The position numbers and the translations under genes were made by a program. From Phytophthora hibernalis (taxonomy: Eukaryota; Oomycota; Peronosporomycetes; Peronosporales; Peronosporaceae): a DNA stretch of 64,000 bases. The stretch spans positions 434,001 through 498,000 of the forward strand of contig JAAKBF010000042.1 of NCBI GenBank assembly GCA_012656075.1, read 5' to 3'. Of the stretch, positions 1-11,536 are shown one piece after another; the stretch's first letter is position 1, and the number at the start of each line of letters is the position of its first letter. The notes beneath the pieces were generated by a model. That model did no database searches. It was not told the DNA's origin and saw nothing but the letters and a program-made list of their open reading frames with translations.

Positions 1-16
1 TCCGTGTCCATGCGTG

Positions 17-50
17 GCAACAGCCCGACACTCAAAGTCGGGCATATTGC
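17..50 (+). other. Conserved spacer hairpin (first of about 61 occurrences)
   Basis: GCCCGAC and GTCGGGC form a perfect 7-bp stem around the loop ACTCAAA. It is flanked by a CA/ATA internal loop and a second 4-bp stem, GCAA with TTGC. It lies about 370 bp upstream of the tRNA in every clean unit and is still recognisable in several decayed units, for example near 28,159, 30,301 and 31,390. It could be a structured transcript element or chance dyad symmetry in GC-rich DNA; there is no direct evidence of function. Confidence 0.45.
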
Positions 51-413
51 CGCAGAGTCCGATGGCGCCGTCGCCTCGCCTCGCCCTCGCCGATTCGGAC
101 GGATACGAGATGTCACCCGTATTCAGCGGACGCGCGACGACGCAGTGCTGAGCCACACGCAGCAGCGACAGCGATCGTGGAAGCGAGAGCAAGGCGCGCT
201 GTCGTGAAGGCGGACGACGCCATGGTCGGTCGGCGAGGACCAATGGAGACGCGATGGGAGCAGGACGACGGGTATGGATGCGGCTGTTGGCTGTTGGCTG
301 TACGTGGGCGCGGGCGTTGTCGGCGATACGTGTGTGGTTGCATGTGCGTGTGTTAGTGTGTGGGCCTCGTGTGGTTGGATTTTGTACGTTTGTGGTGAGT
401 GGGTCGTGTATAA

Positions 414-486
414 GCCCGTCTAGCTCAGTCGGTAGAGCGCAAGACTCTTAATCTTGTGGTCGTGGGTTCGAGCCCCACGGTGGGCG
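414..486 (+). tRNA. tRNA-Lys-CTT: tRNA-Lys(CUU), array copy 1 (reference copy)
   Basis: The sequence folds as a complete cloverleaf: 7-bp acceptor GCCCGTC with GGTGGGC (two G-U pairs), D arm GCTC/GAGC, anticodon stem CAAGA/TCTTG with loop CTCTTAA (anticodon CTT, lysine AAG codon), T arm GTGGG-TTCGAGC-CCCAC and discriminator G. There is no intron. CCA is not encoded, as expected for a nuclear gene. TATAA lies immediately 5' of the first base. Spacer upstream is mixed haplotype (GACGCG with ATACGTG). Confidence 0.97.
421..475 (+). promoter_or_regulatory. Internal RNA polymerase III promoter (A box and B box) of copy 1
   Basis: The A box is TAGCTCAGTCGG at 421-432 and the B box is GGTTCGAGCCC at 465-475, both matching the eukaryotic tRNA gene consensus. 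The same boxes recur in the 41 canonical copies. The B-box C is changed to T in nine copies of the right half and the box is damaged further in the rightmost copies. Confidence 0.85.
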
Positions 487-491
487 ATTGC

Positions 492-503
492 TTTTGTCTT
501 TTT
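492..503 (+). terminator. RNA polymerase III T-run terminators of copy 1
   Basis: A TTTT run at 492-495 and a TTTTT run at 499-503 follow the tRNA 3' end by 6 and 13 nt. Most units keep both runs. In several late units (for example 48 and 52-54) the second run is one T shorter. Confidence 0.8.
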
Positions 504-969
504 GCTCTTTCACGTCCCGCTAGTGAAGTAGGACGTCAGGGAGACTGCCACCTGCATCCGTGTCCATGCGTGGCAACAGCCCGACACTCAAAGTCGGGCA
601 TATTGCCGCAGAGTCCGATGGCGCCGTCGCCTCGCCTCGCCCTCGCCGATTCGGACGGATACGAGATGTCACCCGTATTCAGCGGACGCGCGACGACGCA
701 GTGCTGAGCCACACGCAGCAGCGACAGCGATCGTGGAAGCGAGAGCAAGGCGCGCTGTCGTGAAGGCGGACGACGCCATGGTCGGTCGGCGAGGACCAAT
801 GGAGACGCGATGGGAGCAGGACGACGGGTATGGATGCGGCTGTTGGCTGTTGGCTGTACGTGGGCGCGGGCGTTGTCGGCGATACATGTGTGGTTGCATG
901 TGCGTGTGTTAGTGTGTGGGCCTCGTGTGGTTGGATTTTGTACGTTTGTGGTGAGTGGGTCGTGTATAA

Positions 970-1042
970 GCCCGTCTAGCTCAGTCGGTAGAGCGCAAGA
1001 CTCTTAATCTTGTGGTCGTGGGTTCGAGCCCCACGGTGGGCG
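970..1042 (+). tRNA. tRNA-Lys-CTT: tRNA-Lys(CUU), copy 2
   Basis: Identical to copy 1; 556 bp from the previous copy. Spacer haplotype H2 (GACGCG with ATACATG). Confidence 0.96.
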
Positions 1043-1520
1043 ATTGCTTTTGTCTTTTTGCTCTTTCACGTCCCGCTAGTGAAGTAGGACGTCAGGGAGA
1101 CTGCCACCTGCATCCGTGTCCATGCGTGGCAACAGCCCGACACTCAAAGTCGGGCATATTGCCGCAGAGTCCGATGGCGCCGTCGCCTCGCCCTCGCCGA
1201 TTCGGACGGATACGAGATGTCACCCGTATTCAGCGGACGCGCGACGACGCAGTGCTGAGCCACACGCAGCAGCGACAGCGATCGTGGAAGCGAGAGCAAG
1301 GCGCGCTGTCGTGAAGGCGGACGACGCCATGGTCGGTCGGCGAGGACCAATGGAGACGTGATGGGAGCAGGACGACGGGTATGGATGCGGCTGTTGGCTG
1401 TTGGCTGTACGTGGGCGCGGGCGTTGTCGGCGATACGTGTGTGGCTGCATGTGCGTGTGTTAGTGTGTGGGCCTCGTGTGGTTGGATTTTGTACGTTTGT
1501 GGTGAGTGGGTCGTGTATAA

Positions 1521-1593
1521 GCCCGTCTAGCTCAGTCGGTAGAGCGCAAGACTCTTAATCTTGTGGTCGTGGGTTCGAGCCCCACGGTGGGCG
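1521..1593 (+). tRNA. tRNA-Lys-CTT: tRNA-Lys(CUU), copy 3
   Basis: Identical to copy 1; 551-bp unit, spacer haplotype H1 (GACGTG with ATACGTG). Confidence 0.96.
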
Positions 1594-2071
1594 ATTGCTT
1601 TTGTCTTTTTGCTCTTTCACGTCCCGCTAGTGAAGTAGGACGTCAGGGAGACTGCCACCTGCATCCGTGTCCATGCGTGGCAACAGCCCGACACTCAAAG
1701 TCGGGCATATTGCCGCAGAGTCCGATGGCGCCGTCGCCTCGCCCTCGCCGATTCGGACGGATACGAGATGTCACCCGTATTCAGCGGACGCGCGACGACG
1801 CAGTGCTGAGCCACACGCAGCAGCGACAGCGATCGTGGAAGCGAGAGCAAGGCGCGCTGTCGTGAAGGCGGACGACGCCATGGTCGGTCGGCGAGGACCA
1901 ATGGAGACGCGATGGGAGCAGGACGACGGGTATGGATGCGGCTGTTGGCTGTTGGCTGTACGTGGGCGCGGGCGTTGTCGGCGATACATGTGTGGCTGCA
2001 TGTGCGTGTGTTAGTGTGTGGGCCTCGTGTGGTTGGATTTTGTACGTTTGTGGTGAGTGGGTCGTGTATAA

Positions 2072-2144
2072 GCCCGTCTAGCTCAGTCGGTAGAGCGCAA
2101 GACTCTTAATCTTGTGGTCGTGGGTTCGAGCCCCACGGTGGGCG
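2072..2144 (+). tRNA. tRNA-Lys-CTT: tRNA-Lys(CUU), copy 4
   Basis: Canonical sequence; 551-bp unit, haplotype H2. Confidence 0.96.
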
Positions 2145-2627
2145 ATTGCTTTTGTCTTTTTGCTCTTTCACGTCCCGCTAGTGAAGTAGGACGTCAGGGA
2201 GACTGCCACCTGCATCCGTGTCCATGCGTGGCAACAGCCCGACACTCAAAGTCGGGCATATTGCCGCAGAGTCCGATGGCGCCGTCGCCTCGCCTCGCCC
2301 TCGCCGATTCGGACGGATACGAGATGTCACCCGTATTCAGCGGACGCGCGACGACGCAGTGCTGAGCCACACGCAGCAGCGACAGCGATCGTGGAAGCGA
2401 GAGCAAGGCGCGCTGTCGTGAAGGCGGACGACGCCATGGTCGGTCGGCGAGGACCAATGGAGACGTGATGGGAGCAGGACGACGGGTATGGATGCGGCTG
2501 TTGGCTGTTGGCTGTACGTGGGCGCGGGCGTTGTCGGCGATACGTGTGTGGCTGCATGTGCGTGTGTTAGTGTGTGGGCCTCGTGTGGTTGGATTTTGTA
2601 CGTTTGTGGTGAGTGGGTCGTGTATAA

Positions 2628-2700
2628 GCCCGTCTAGCTCAGTCGGTAGAGCGCAAGACTCTTAATCTTGTGGTCGTGGGTTCGAGCCCCACGGTGGGCG
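2628..2700 (+). tRNA. tRNA-Lys-CTT: tRNA-Lys(CUU), copy 5
   Basis: Canonical sequence; 556-bp unit, haplotype H1. Confidence 0.96.
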
Positions 2701-3183
2701 ATTGCTTTTGTCTTTTTGCTCTTTCACGTCCCGCTAGTGAAGTAGGACGTCAGGGAGACTGCCACCTGCATCCGTGTCCATGCGTGGCAACAGCCCGACA
2801 CTCAAAGTCGGGCATATTGCCGCAGAGTCCGATGGCGCCGTCGCCTCGCCTCGCCCTCGCCGATTCGGACGGATACGAGATGTCACCCGTATTCAGCGGA
2901 CGCGCGACGACGCAGTGCTGAGCCACACGCAGCAGCGACAGCGATCGTGGAAGCGAGAGCAAGGCGCGCTGTCGTGAAGGCGGACGACGCCATGGTCGGT
3001 CGGCGAGGACCAATGGAGACGCGATGGGAGCAGGACGACGGGTATGGATGCGGCTGTTGGCTGTTGGCTGTACGTGGGCGCGGGCGTTGTCGGCGATACA
3101 TGTGTGGCTGCATGTGCGTGTGTTAGTGTGTGGGCCTCGTGTGGTTGGATTTTGTACGTTTGTGGTGAGTGGGTCGTGTATAA

Positions 3184-3256
3184 GCCCGTCTAGCTCAGTC
3201 GGTAGAGCGCAAGACTCTTAATCTTGTGGTCGTGGGTTCGAGCCCCACGGTGGGCG
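3184..3256 (+). tRNA. tRNA-Lys-CTT: tRNA-Lys(CUU), copy 6
   Basis: Canonical sequence; 556-bp unit, haplotype H2. Confidence 0.96.
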
Positions 3257-3734
3257 ATTGCTTTTGTCTTTTTGCTCTTTCACGTCCCGCTAGTGAAGTA
3301 GGACGTCAGGGAGACTGCCACCTGCATCCGTGTCCATGCGTGGCAACAGCCCGACACTCAAAGTCGGGCATATTGCCGCAGAGTCCGATGGCGCCGTCGC
3401 CTCGCCCTCGCCGATTCGGACGGATACGAGATGTCACCCGTATTCAGCGGACGCGCGACGACGCAGTGCTGAGCCACACGCAGCAGCGACAGCGATCGTG
3501 GAAGCGAGAGCAAGGCGCGCTGTCGTGAAGGCGGACGACGCCATGGTCGGTCGGCGAGGACCAATGGAGACGTGATGGGAGCAGGACGACGGGTATGGAT
3601 GCGGCTGTTGGCTGTTGGCTGTACGTGGGCGCGGGCGTTGTCGGCGATACGTGTGTGGCTGCATGTGCGTGTGTTAGTGTGTGGGCCTCGTGTGGTTGGA
3701 TTTTGTACGTTTGTGGTGAGTGGGTCGTGTATAA

Positions 3735-3807
3735 GCCCGTCTAGCTCAGTCGGTAGAGCGCAAGACTCTTAATCTTGTGGTCGTGGGTTCGAGCCCCACG
3801 GTGGGCG
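3735..3807 (+). tRNA. tRNA-Lys-CTT: tRNA-Lys(CUU), copy 7
   Basis: Canonical sequence; 551-bp unit, haplotype H1. Confidence 0.96.
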
Positions 3808-4285
3808 ATTGCTTTTGTCTTTTTGCTCTTTCACGTCCCGCTAGTGAAGTAGGACGTCAGGGAGACTGCCACCTGCATCCGTGTCCATGCGTGGCAACAG
3901 CCCGACACTCAAAGTCGGGCATATTGCCGCAGAGTCCGATGGCGCCGTCGCCTCGCCGTCGCCGATTCGGACGGATACGAGATGTCACCCGTATTCAGCG
4001 GACGCGCGACGACGCAGTGCTGAGCCACACGCAGCAGCGACAGCGATCGTGGAAGCGAGAGCAAGGCGCGCTGTCGTGAAGGCGGACGACGCCATGGTCG
4101 GTCGGCGAGGACCAATGGAGACGCGATGGGAGCAGGACGACGGGTATGGATGCGGCTGTTGGCTGTTGGCTGTACGTGGGCGCGGGCGTTGTCGGCGATA
4201 CATGTGTGGCTGCATGTGCGTGTGTTAGTGTGTGGGCCTCGTGTGGTTGGATTTTGTACGTTTGTGGTGAGTGGGTCGTGTATAA

Positions 4286-4358
4286 GCCCGTCTAGCTCAG
4301 TCGGTAGAGCGCAAGACTCTTAATCTTGTGGTCGTGGGTTCGAGCCCCACGGTGGGCG
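4286..4358 (+). tRNA. tRNA-Lys-CTT: tRNA-Lys(CUU), copy 8
   Basis: Canonical sequence; 551-bp unit, haplotype H2, CGTCGC tract variant. Confidence 0.96.
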
Positions 4359-4836
4359 ATTGCTTTTGTCTTTTTGCTCTTTCACGTCCCGCTAGTGAAG
4401 TAGGACGTCAGGGAGACTGCCACCTGCATCCGTGTCCATGCGTGGCAACAGCCCGACACTCAAAGTCGGGCATATTGCCGCAGAGTCCGATGGCGCCGTC
4501 GCCTCGCCGTCGCCGATTCGGACGGATACGAGATGTCACCCGTATTCAGCGGACGCGCGACGACGCAGTGCTGAGCCACACGCAGCAGCGACAGCGATCG
4601 TGGAAGCGAGAGCAAGGCGCGCTGTCGTGAAGGCGGACGACGCCATGGTCGGTCGGCGAGGACCAATGGAGACGTGATGGGAGCAGGACGACGGGTATGG
4701 ATGCGGCTGTTGGCTGTTGGCTGTACGTGGGCGCGGGCGTTGTCGGCGATACGTGTGTGGCTGCATGTGCGTGTGTTAGTGTGTGGGCCTCGTGTGGTTG
4801 GATTTTGTACGTTTGTGGTGAGTGGGTCGTGTATAA

Positions 4837-4909
4837 GCCCGTCTAGCTCAGTCGGTAGAGCGCAAGACTCTTAATCTTGTGGTCGTGGGTTCGAGCCCCA
4901 CGGTGGGCG
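4837..4909 (+). tRNA. tRNA-Lys-CTT: tRNA-Lys(CUU), copy 9
   Basis: Canonical sequence; 551-bp unit, haplotype H1, CGTCGC tract variant. Confidence 0.96.
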
Positions 4910-5387
4910 ATTGCTTTTGTCTTTTTGCTCTTTCACGTCCCGCTAGTGAAGTAGGACGTCAGGGAGACTGCCACCTGCATCCGTGTCCATGCGTGGCAAC
5001 AGCCCGACACTCAAAGTCGGGCATATTGCCGCAGAGTCCGATGGCGCCGTCGCCTCGCCCTCGCCGATTCGGACGGATACGAGATGTCACCCGTATTCAG
5101 CGGACGCGCGACGACGCAGTGCTGAGCCACACGCAGCAGCGACAGCGATCGTGGAAGCGAGAGCAAGGCGCGCTGTCGTGAAGGCGGACGACGCCATGGT
5201 CGGTCGGCGAGGACCAATGGAGACGCGATGGGAGCAGGACGACGGGTATGGATGCGGCTGTTGGCTGTTGGCTGTACGTGGGCGCGGGCGTTGTCGGCGA
5301 TACATGTGTGGTTGCATGTGCGTGTGTTAGTGTGTGGGCCTCGTGTGGTTGGATTTTGTACGTTTGTGGTGAGTGGGTCGTGTATAA

Positions 5388-5460
5388 GCCCGTCTAGCTC
5401 AGTCGGTAGAGCGCAAGACTCTTAATCTTGTGGTCGTGGGTTCGAGCCCCACGGTGGGCG
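5388..5460 (+). tRNA. tRNA-Lys-CTT: tRNA-Lys(CUU), copy 10
   Basis: Canonical sequence; 551-bp unit, haplotype H2. Confidence 0.96.
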
Positions 5461-5938
5461 ATTGCTTTTGTCTTTTTGCTCTTTCACGTCCCGCTAGTGA
5501 AGTAGGACGTCAGGGAGACTGCCACCTGCATCCGTGTCCATGCGTGGCAACAGCCCGACACTCAAAGTCGGGCATATTGCCGCAGAGTCCGATGGCGCCG
5601 TCGCCTCGCCCTCGCCGATTCGGACGGATACGAGATGTCACCCGTATTCAGCGGACGCGCGACGACGCAGTGCTGAGCCACACGCAGCAGCGACAGCGAT
5701 CGTGGAAGCGAGAGCAAGGCGCGCTGTCGTGAAGGCGGACGACGCCATGGTCGGTCGGCGAGGACCAATGGAGACGTGATGGGAGCAGGACGACGGGTAT
5801 GGATGCGGCTGTTGGCTGTTGGCTGTACGTGGGCGCGGGCGTTGTCGGCGATACGTGTGTGGCTGCATGTGCGTGTGTTAGTGTGTGGGCCTCGTGTGGT
5901 TGGATTTTGTACGTTTGTGGTGAGTGGGTCGTGTATAA

Positions 5939-6011
5939 GCCCGTCTAGCTCAGTCGGTAGAGCGCAAGACTCTTAATCTTGTGGTCGTGGGTTCGAGCCC
6001 CACGGTGGGCG
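5939..6011 (+). tRNA. tRNA-Lys-CTT: tRNA-Lys(CUU), copy 11
   Basis: Canonical sequence; 551-bp unit, haplotype H1. The strict H1/H2 alternation ends after this unit. Confidence 0.96.
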
Positions 6012-6494
6012 ATTGCTTTTGTCTTTTTGCTCTTTCACGTCCCGCTAGTGAAGTAGGACGTCAGGGAGACTGCCACCTGCATCCGTGTCCATGCGTGGCA
6101 ACAGCCCGACACTCAAAGTCGGGCATATTGCCGCAGAGTCCGATGGCGCCGTCGCCTCGCCTCGCCCTCGCCGATTCGGACGGATACGAGATGTCACCCG
6201 TATTCAGCGGACGCGCGACGACGCAGTGCTGAGCCACACGCAGCAGCGACAGCGATCGTGGAAGCGAGAGCAAGGCGCGCTGTCGTGAAGGCGGACGACG
6301 CCATGGTCGGTCGGCGAGGACCAATGGAGACGTGATGGGAGCAGGACGACGGGTATGGATGCGGCTGTTGGCTGTTGGCTGTACGTGGGCGCGGGCGTTG
6401 TCGGCGATACGTGTGTGGCTGCATGTGCGTGTGTTAGTGTGTGGGCCTCGTGTGGTTGGATTTTGTACGTTTGTGGTGAGTGGGTCGTGTATAA

Positions 6495-6567
6495 GCCCGT
6501 CTAGCTCAGTCGGTAGAGCGCAAGACTCTTAATCTTGTGGTCGTGGGTTCGAGCCCCACGGTGGGCG
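6495..6567 (+). tRNA. tRNA-Lys-CTT: tRNA-Lys(CUU), copy 12
   Basis: Canonical sequence; 556-bp unit, haplotype H1. Confidence 0.96.
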
Positions 6568-7045
6568 ATTGCTTTTGTCTTTTTGCTCTTTCACGTCCCG
6601 CTAGTGAAGTAGGACGTCAGGGAGACTGCCACCTGCATCCGTGTCCATGCGTGGCAACAGCCCGACACTCAAAGTCGGGCATATTGCCGCAGAGTCCGAT
6701 GGCGCCGTCGCCTCGCCGTCGCCGATTCGGACGGATACGAGATGTCACCCGTATTCAGCGGACGCGCGACGACGCAGTGCTGAGCCACACGCAGCAGCGA
6801 CAGCGATCGTGGAAGCGAGAGCAAGGCGCGCTGTCGTGAAGGCGGACGACGCCATGGTCGGTCGGCGAGGACCAATGGAGACGCGATGGGAGCAGGACGA
6901 CGGGTATGGATGCGGCTGTTGGCTGTTGGCTGTACGTGGGCGCGGGCGTTGTCGGCGATACATGTGTGGCTGCATGTGCGTGTGTTAGTGTGTGGGCCTC
7001 GTGTGGTTGGATTTTGTACGTTTGTGGTGAGTGGGTCGTGTATAA

Positions 7046-7118
7046 GCCCGTCTAGCTCAGTCGGTAGAGCGCAAGACTCTTAATCTTGTGGTCGTGGGTT
7101 CGAGCCCCACGGTGGGCG
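7046..7118 (+). tRNA. tRNA-Lys-CTT: tRNA-Lys(CUU), copy 13
   Basis: Canonical sequence; 551-bp unit, haplotype H2. Confidence 0.96.
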
Positions 7119-7596
7119 ATTGCTTTTGTCTTTTTGCTCTTTCACGTCCCGCTAGTGAAGTAGGACGTCAGGGAGACTGCCACCTGCATCCGTGTCCATG
7201 CGTGGCAACAGCCCGACACTCAAAGTCGGGCATATTGCCGCAGAGTCCGATGGCGCCGTCGCCTCGCCCTCGCCGATTCGGACGGATACGAGATGTCACC
7301 CGTATTCAGCGGACGCGCGACGACGCAGTGCTGAGCCACACGCAGCAGCGACAGCGATCGTGGAAGCGAGAGCAAGGCGCGCTGTCGTGAAGGCGGACGA
7401 CGCCATGGTCGGTCGGCGAGGACCAATGGAGACGTGATGGGAGCAGGACGACGGGTATGGATGCGGCTGTTGGCTGTTGGCTGTACGTGGGCGCGGGCGT
7501 TGTCGGCGATACGTGTGTGGCTGCATGTGCGTGTGTTAGTGTGTGGGCCTCGTGTGGTTGGATTTTGTACGTTTGTGGTGAGTGGGTCGTGTATAA

Positions 7597-7669
7597 GCCC
7601 GTCTAGCTCAGTCGGTAGAGCGCAAGACTCTTAATCTTGTGGTCGTGGGTTCGAGCCCCACGGTGGGCG
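7597..7669 (+). tRNA. tRNA-Lys-CTT: tRNA-Lys(CUU), copy 14
   Basis: Canonical sequence; 551-bp unit, haplotype H1. Confidence 0.96.
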
Positions 7670-8147
7670 ATTGCTTTTGTCTTTTTGCTCTTTCACGTCC
7701 CGCTAGTGAAGTAGGACGTCAGGGAGACTGCCACCTGCATCCGTGTCCATGCGTGGCAACAGCCCGACACTCAAAGTCGGGCATATTGCCGCAGAGTCCG
7801 ATGGCGCCGTCGCCTCGCCGTCGCCGATTCGGACGGATACGAGATGTCACCCGTATTCAGCGGACGCGCGACGACGCAGTGCTGAGCCACACGCAGCAGC
7901 GACAGCGATCGTGGAAGCGAGAGCAAGGCGCGCTGTCGTGAAGGCGGACGACGCCATGGTCGGTCGGCGAGGACCAATGGAGACGTGATGGGAGCAGGAC
8001 GACGGGTATGGATGCGGCTGTTGGCTGTTGGCTGTACGTGGGCGCGGGCGTTGTCGGCGATACGTGTGTGGCTGCATGTGCGTGTGTTAGTGTGTGGGCC
8101 TCGTGTGGTTGGATTTTGTACGTTTGTGGTGAGTGGGTCGTGTATAA

Positions 8148-8220
8148 GCCCGTCTAGCTCAGTCGGTAGAGCGCAAGACTCTTAATCTTGTGGTCGTGGG
8201 TTCGAGCCCCACGGTGGGCG
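8148..8220 (+). tRNA. tRNA-Lys-CTT: tRNA-Lys(CUU), copy 15
   Basis: Canonical sequence; 551-bp unit, haplotype H1. Confidence 0.96.
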
Positions 8221-8698
8221 ATTGCTTTTGTCTTTTTGCTCTTTCACGTCCCGCTAGTGAAGTAGGACGTCAGGGAGACTGCCACCTGCATCCGTGTCCA
8301 TGCGTGGCAACAGCCCGACACTCAAAGTCGGGCATATTGCCGCAGAGTCCGATGGCGCCGTCGCCTCGCCGTCGCCGATTCGGACGGATACGAGATGTCA
8401 CCCGTATTCAGCGGACGCGCGACGACGCAGTGCTGAGCCACACGCAGCAGCGACAGCGATCGTGGAAGCGAGAGCAAGGCGCGCTGTCGTGAAGGCGGAC
8501 GACGCCATGGTCGGTCGGCGAGGACCAATGGAGACGTGATGGGAGCAGGACGACGGGTATGGATGCGGCTGTTGGCTGTTGGCTGTACGTGGGCGCGGGC
8601 GTTGTCGGCGATACGTGTGTGGCTGCATGTGCGTGTGTTAGTGTGTGGGCCTCGTGTGGTTGGATTTTGTACGTTTGTGGTGAGTGGGTCGTGTATAA

Positions 8699-8771
8699 GC
8701 CCGTCTAGCTCAGTCGGTAGAGCGCAAGACTCTTAATCTTGTGGTCGTGGGTTCGAGCCCCACGGTGGGCG
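8699..8771 (+). tRNA. tRNA-Lys-CTT: tRNA-Lys(CUU), copy 16
   Basis: Canonical sequence; 551-bp unit, haplotype H1. Confidence 0.96.
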
Positions 8772-9249
8772 ATTGCTTTTGTCTTTTTGCTCTTTCACGT
8801 CCCGCTAGTGAAGTAGGACGTCAGGGAGACTGCCACCTGCATCCGTGTCCATGCGTGGCAACAGCCCGACACTCAAAGTCGGGCATATTGCCGCAGAGTC
8901 CGATGGCGCCGTCGCCTCGCCCTCGCCGATTCGGACGGATACGAGATGTCACCCGTATTCAGCGGACGCGCGACGACGCAGTGCTGAGCCACACGCAGCA
9001 GCGACAGCGATCGTGGAAGCGAGAGCAAGGCGCGCTGTCGTGAAGGCGGACGACGCCATGGTCGGTCGGCGAGGACCAATGGAGACGTGATGGGAGCAGG
9101 ACGACGGGTATGGATGCGGCTGTTGGCTGTTGGCTGTACGTGGGCGCGGGCGTTGTCGGCGATACGTGTGTGGCTGCATGTGCGTGTGTTAGTGTGTGGG
9201 CCTCGTGTGGTTGGATTTTGTACGTTTGTGGTGAGTGGGTCGTGTATAA

Positions 9250-9322
9250 GCCCGTCTAGCTCAGTCGGTAGAGCGCAAGACTCTTAATCTTGTGGTCGTG
9301 GGTTCGAGCCCCACGGTGGGCG
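9250..9322 (+). tRNA. tRNA-Lys-CTT: tRNA-Lys(CUU), copy 17
   Basis: Canonical sequence; 551-bp unit, haplotype H1. Confidence 0.96.
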
Positions 9323-9805
9323 ATTGCTTTTGTCTTTTTGCTCTTTCACGTCCCGCTAGTGAAGTAGGACGTCAGGGAGACTGCCACCTGCATCCGTGTC
9401 CATGCGTGGCAACAGCCCGACACTCAAAGTCGGGCATATTGCCGCAGAGTCCGATGGCGCCGTCGCCTCGCCTCGCCCTCGCCGATTCGGACGGATACGA
9501 GATGTCACCCGTATTCAGCGGACGCGCGACGACGCAGTGCTGAGCCACACGCAGCAGCGACAGCGATCGTGGAAGCGAGAGCAAGGCGCGCTGTCGTGAA
9601 GGCGGACGACGCCATGGTCGGTCGGCGAGGACCAATGGAGACGCGATGGGAGCAGGACGACGGGTATGGATGCGGCTGTTGGCTGTTGGCTGTACGTGGG
9701 CGCGGGCGTTGTCGGCGATACATGTGTGGCTGCATGTGCGTGTGTTAGTGTGTGGGCCTCGTGTGGTTGGATTTTGTACGTTTGTGGTGAGTGGGTCGTG
9801 TATAA

Positions 9806-9878
9806 GCCCGTCTAGCTCAGTCGGTAGAGCGCAAGACTCTTAATCTTGTGGTCGTGGGTTCGAGCCCCACGGTGGGCG
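9806..9878 (+). tRNA. tRNA-Lys-CTT: tRNA-Lys(CUU), copy 18
   Basis: Canonical sequence; 556-bp unit, haplotype H2. Confidence 0.96.
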
Positions 9879-10361
9879 ATTGCTTTTGTCTTTTTGCTCT
9901 TTCACGTCCCGCTAGTGAAGTAGGACGTCAGGGAGACTGCCACCTGCATCCGTGTCCATGCGTGGCAACAGCCCGACACTCAAAGTCGGGCATATTGCCG
10001 CAGAGTCCGATGGCGCCGTCGCCTCGCCTCGCCCTCGCCGATTCGGACGGATACGAGATGTCACCCGTATTCAGCGGACGCGCGACGACGCAGTGCTGAG
10101 CCACACGCAGCAGCGACAGCGATCGTGGAAGCGAGAGCAAGGCGCGCTGTCGTGAAGGCGGACGACGCCATGGTCGGTCGGCGAGGACCAATGGAGACGT
10201 GATGGGAGCAGGACGACGGGTATGGATGCGGCTGTTGGCTGTTGGCTGTACGTGGGCGCGGGCGTTGTCGGCGATACGTGTGTGGCTGCATGTGCGTGTG
10301 TTAGTGTGTGGGCCTCGTGTGGTTGGATTTTGTACGTTTGTGGTGAGTGGGTCGTGTATAA

Positions 10362-10434
10362 GCCCGTCTAGCTCAGTCGGTAGAGCGCAAGACTCTTAAT
10401 CTTGTGGTCGTGGGTTCGAGCCCCACGGTGGGCG
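10362..10434 (+). tRNA. tRNA-Lys-CTT: tRNA-Lys(CUU), copy 19
   Basis: Canonical sequence; 556-bp unit, haplotype H1. Confidence 0.96.
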
Positions 10435-10912
10435 ATTGCTTTTGTCTTTTTGCTCTTTCACGTCCCGCTAGTGAAGTAGGACGTCAGGGAGACTGCCACC
10501 TGCATCCGTGTCCATGCGTGGCAACAGCCCGACACTCAAAGTCGGGCATATTGCCGCAGAGTCCGATGGCGCCGTCGCCTCGCCCTCGCCGATTCGGACG
10601 GATACGAGATGTCACCCGTATTCAGCGGACGCGCGACGACGCAGTGCTGAGCCACACGCAGCAGCGACAGCGATCGTGGAAGCGAGAGCAAGGCGCGCTG
10701 TCGTGAAGGCGGACGACGCCATGGTCGGTCGGCGAGGACCAATGGAGACGTGATGGGAGCAGGACGACGGGTATGGATGCGGCTGTTGGCTGTTGGCTGT
10801 ACGTGGGCGCGGGCGTTGTCGGCGATACGTGTGTGGCTGCATGTGCGTGTGTTAGTGTGTGGGCCTCGTGTGGTTGGATTTTGTACGTTTGTGGTGAGTG
10901 GGTCGTGTATAA

Positions 10913-10985
10913 GCCCGTCTAGCTCAGTCGGTAGAGCGCAAGACTCTTAATCTTGTGGTCGTGGGTTCGAGCCCCACGGTGGGCG
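10913..10985 (+). tRNA. tRNA-Lys-CTT: tRNA-Lys(CUU), copy 20
   Basis: Canonical sequence; 551-bp unit, haplotype H1. Confidence 0.96.
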
Positions 10986-11463
10986 ATTGCTTTTGTCTTT
11001 TTGCTCTTTCACGTCCCGCTAGTGAAGTAGGACGTCAGGGAGACTGCCACCTGCATCCGTGTCCATGCGTGGCAACAGCCCGACACTCAAAGTCGGGCAT
11101 ATTGCCGCAGAGTCCGATGGCGCCGTCGCCTCGCCGTCGCCGATTCGGACGGATACGAGATGTCACCCGTATTCAGCGGACGCGCGACGACGCAGTGCTG
11201 AGCCACACGCAGCAGCGACAGCGATCGTGGAAGCGAGAGCAAGGCGCGCTGTCGTGAAGGCGGACGACGCCATGGTCGGTCGGCGAGGACCAATGGAGAC
11301 GTGATGGGAGCAGGACGACGGGTATGGATGCGGCTGTTGGCTGTTGGCTGTACGTGGGCGCGGGCGTTGTCGGCGATACGTGTGTGGCTGCATGTGCGTG
11401 TGTTAGTGTGTGGGCCTCGTGTGGTTGGATTTTGTACGTTTGTGGTGAGTGGGTCGTGTATAA

Positions 11464-11536
11464 GCCCGTCTAGCTCAGTCGGTAGAGCGCAAGACTCTTA
11501 ATCTTGTGGTCGTGGGTTCGAGCCCCACGGTGGGCG
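11464..11536 (+). tRNA. tRNA-Lys-CTT: tRNA-Lys(CUU), copy 21
   Basis: Canonical sequence; 551-bp unit, haplotype H1. Confidence 0.96.

Noticed and set aside
1..413. Telomeric or subtelomeric repeats at the window edge
   Set aside because: No TTTAGGG-type telomere repeats are visible. The edge is simply inside a tRNA unit.
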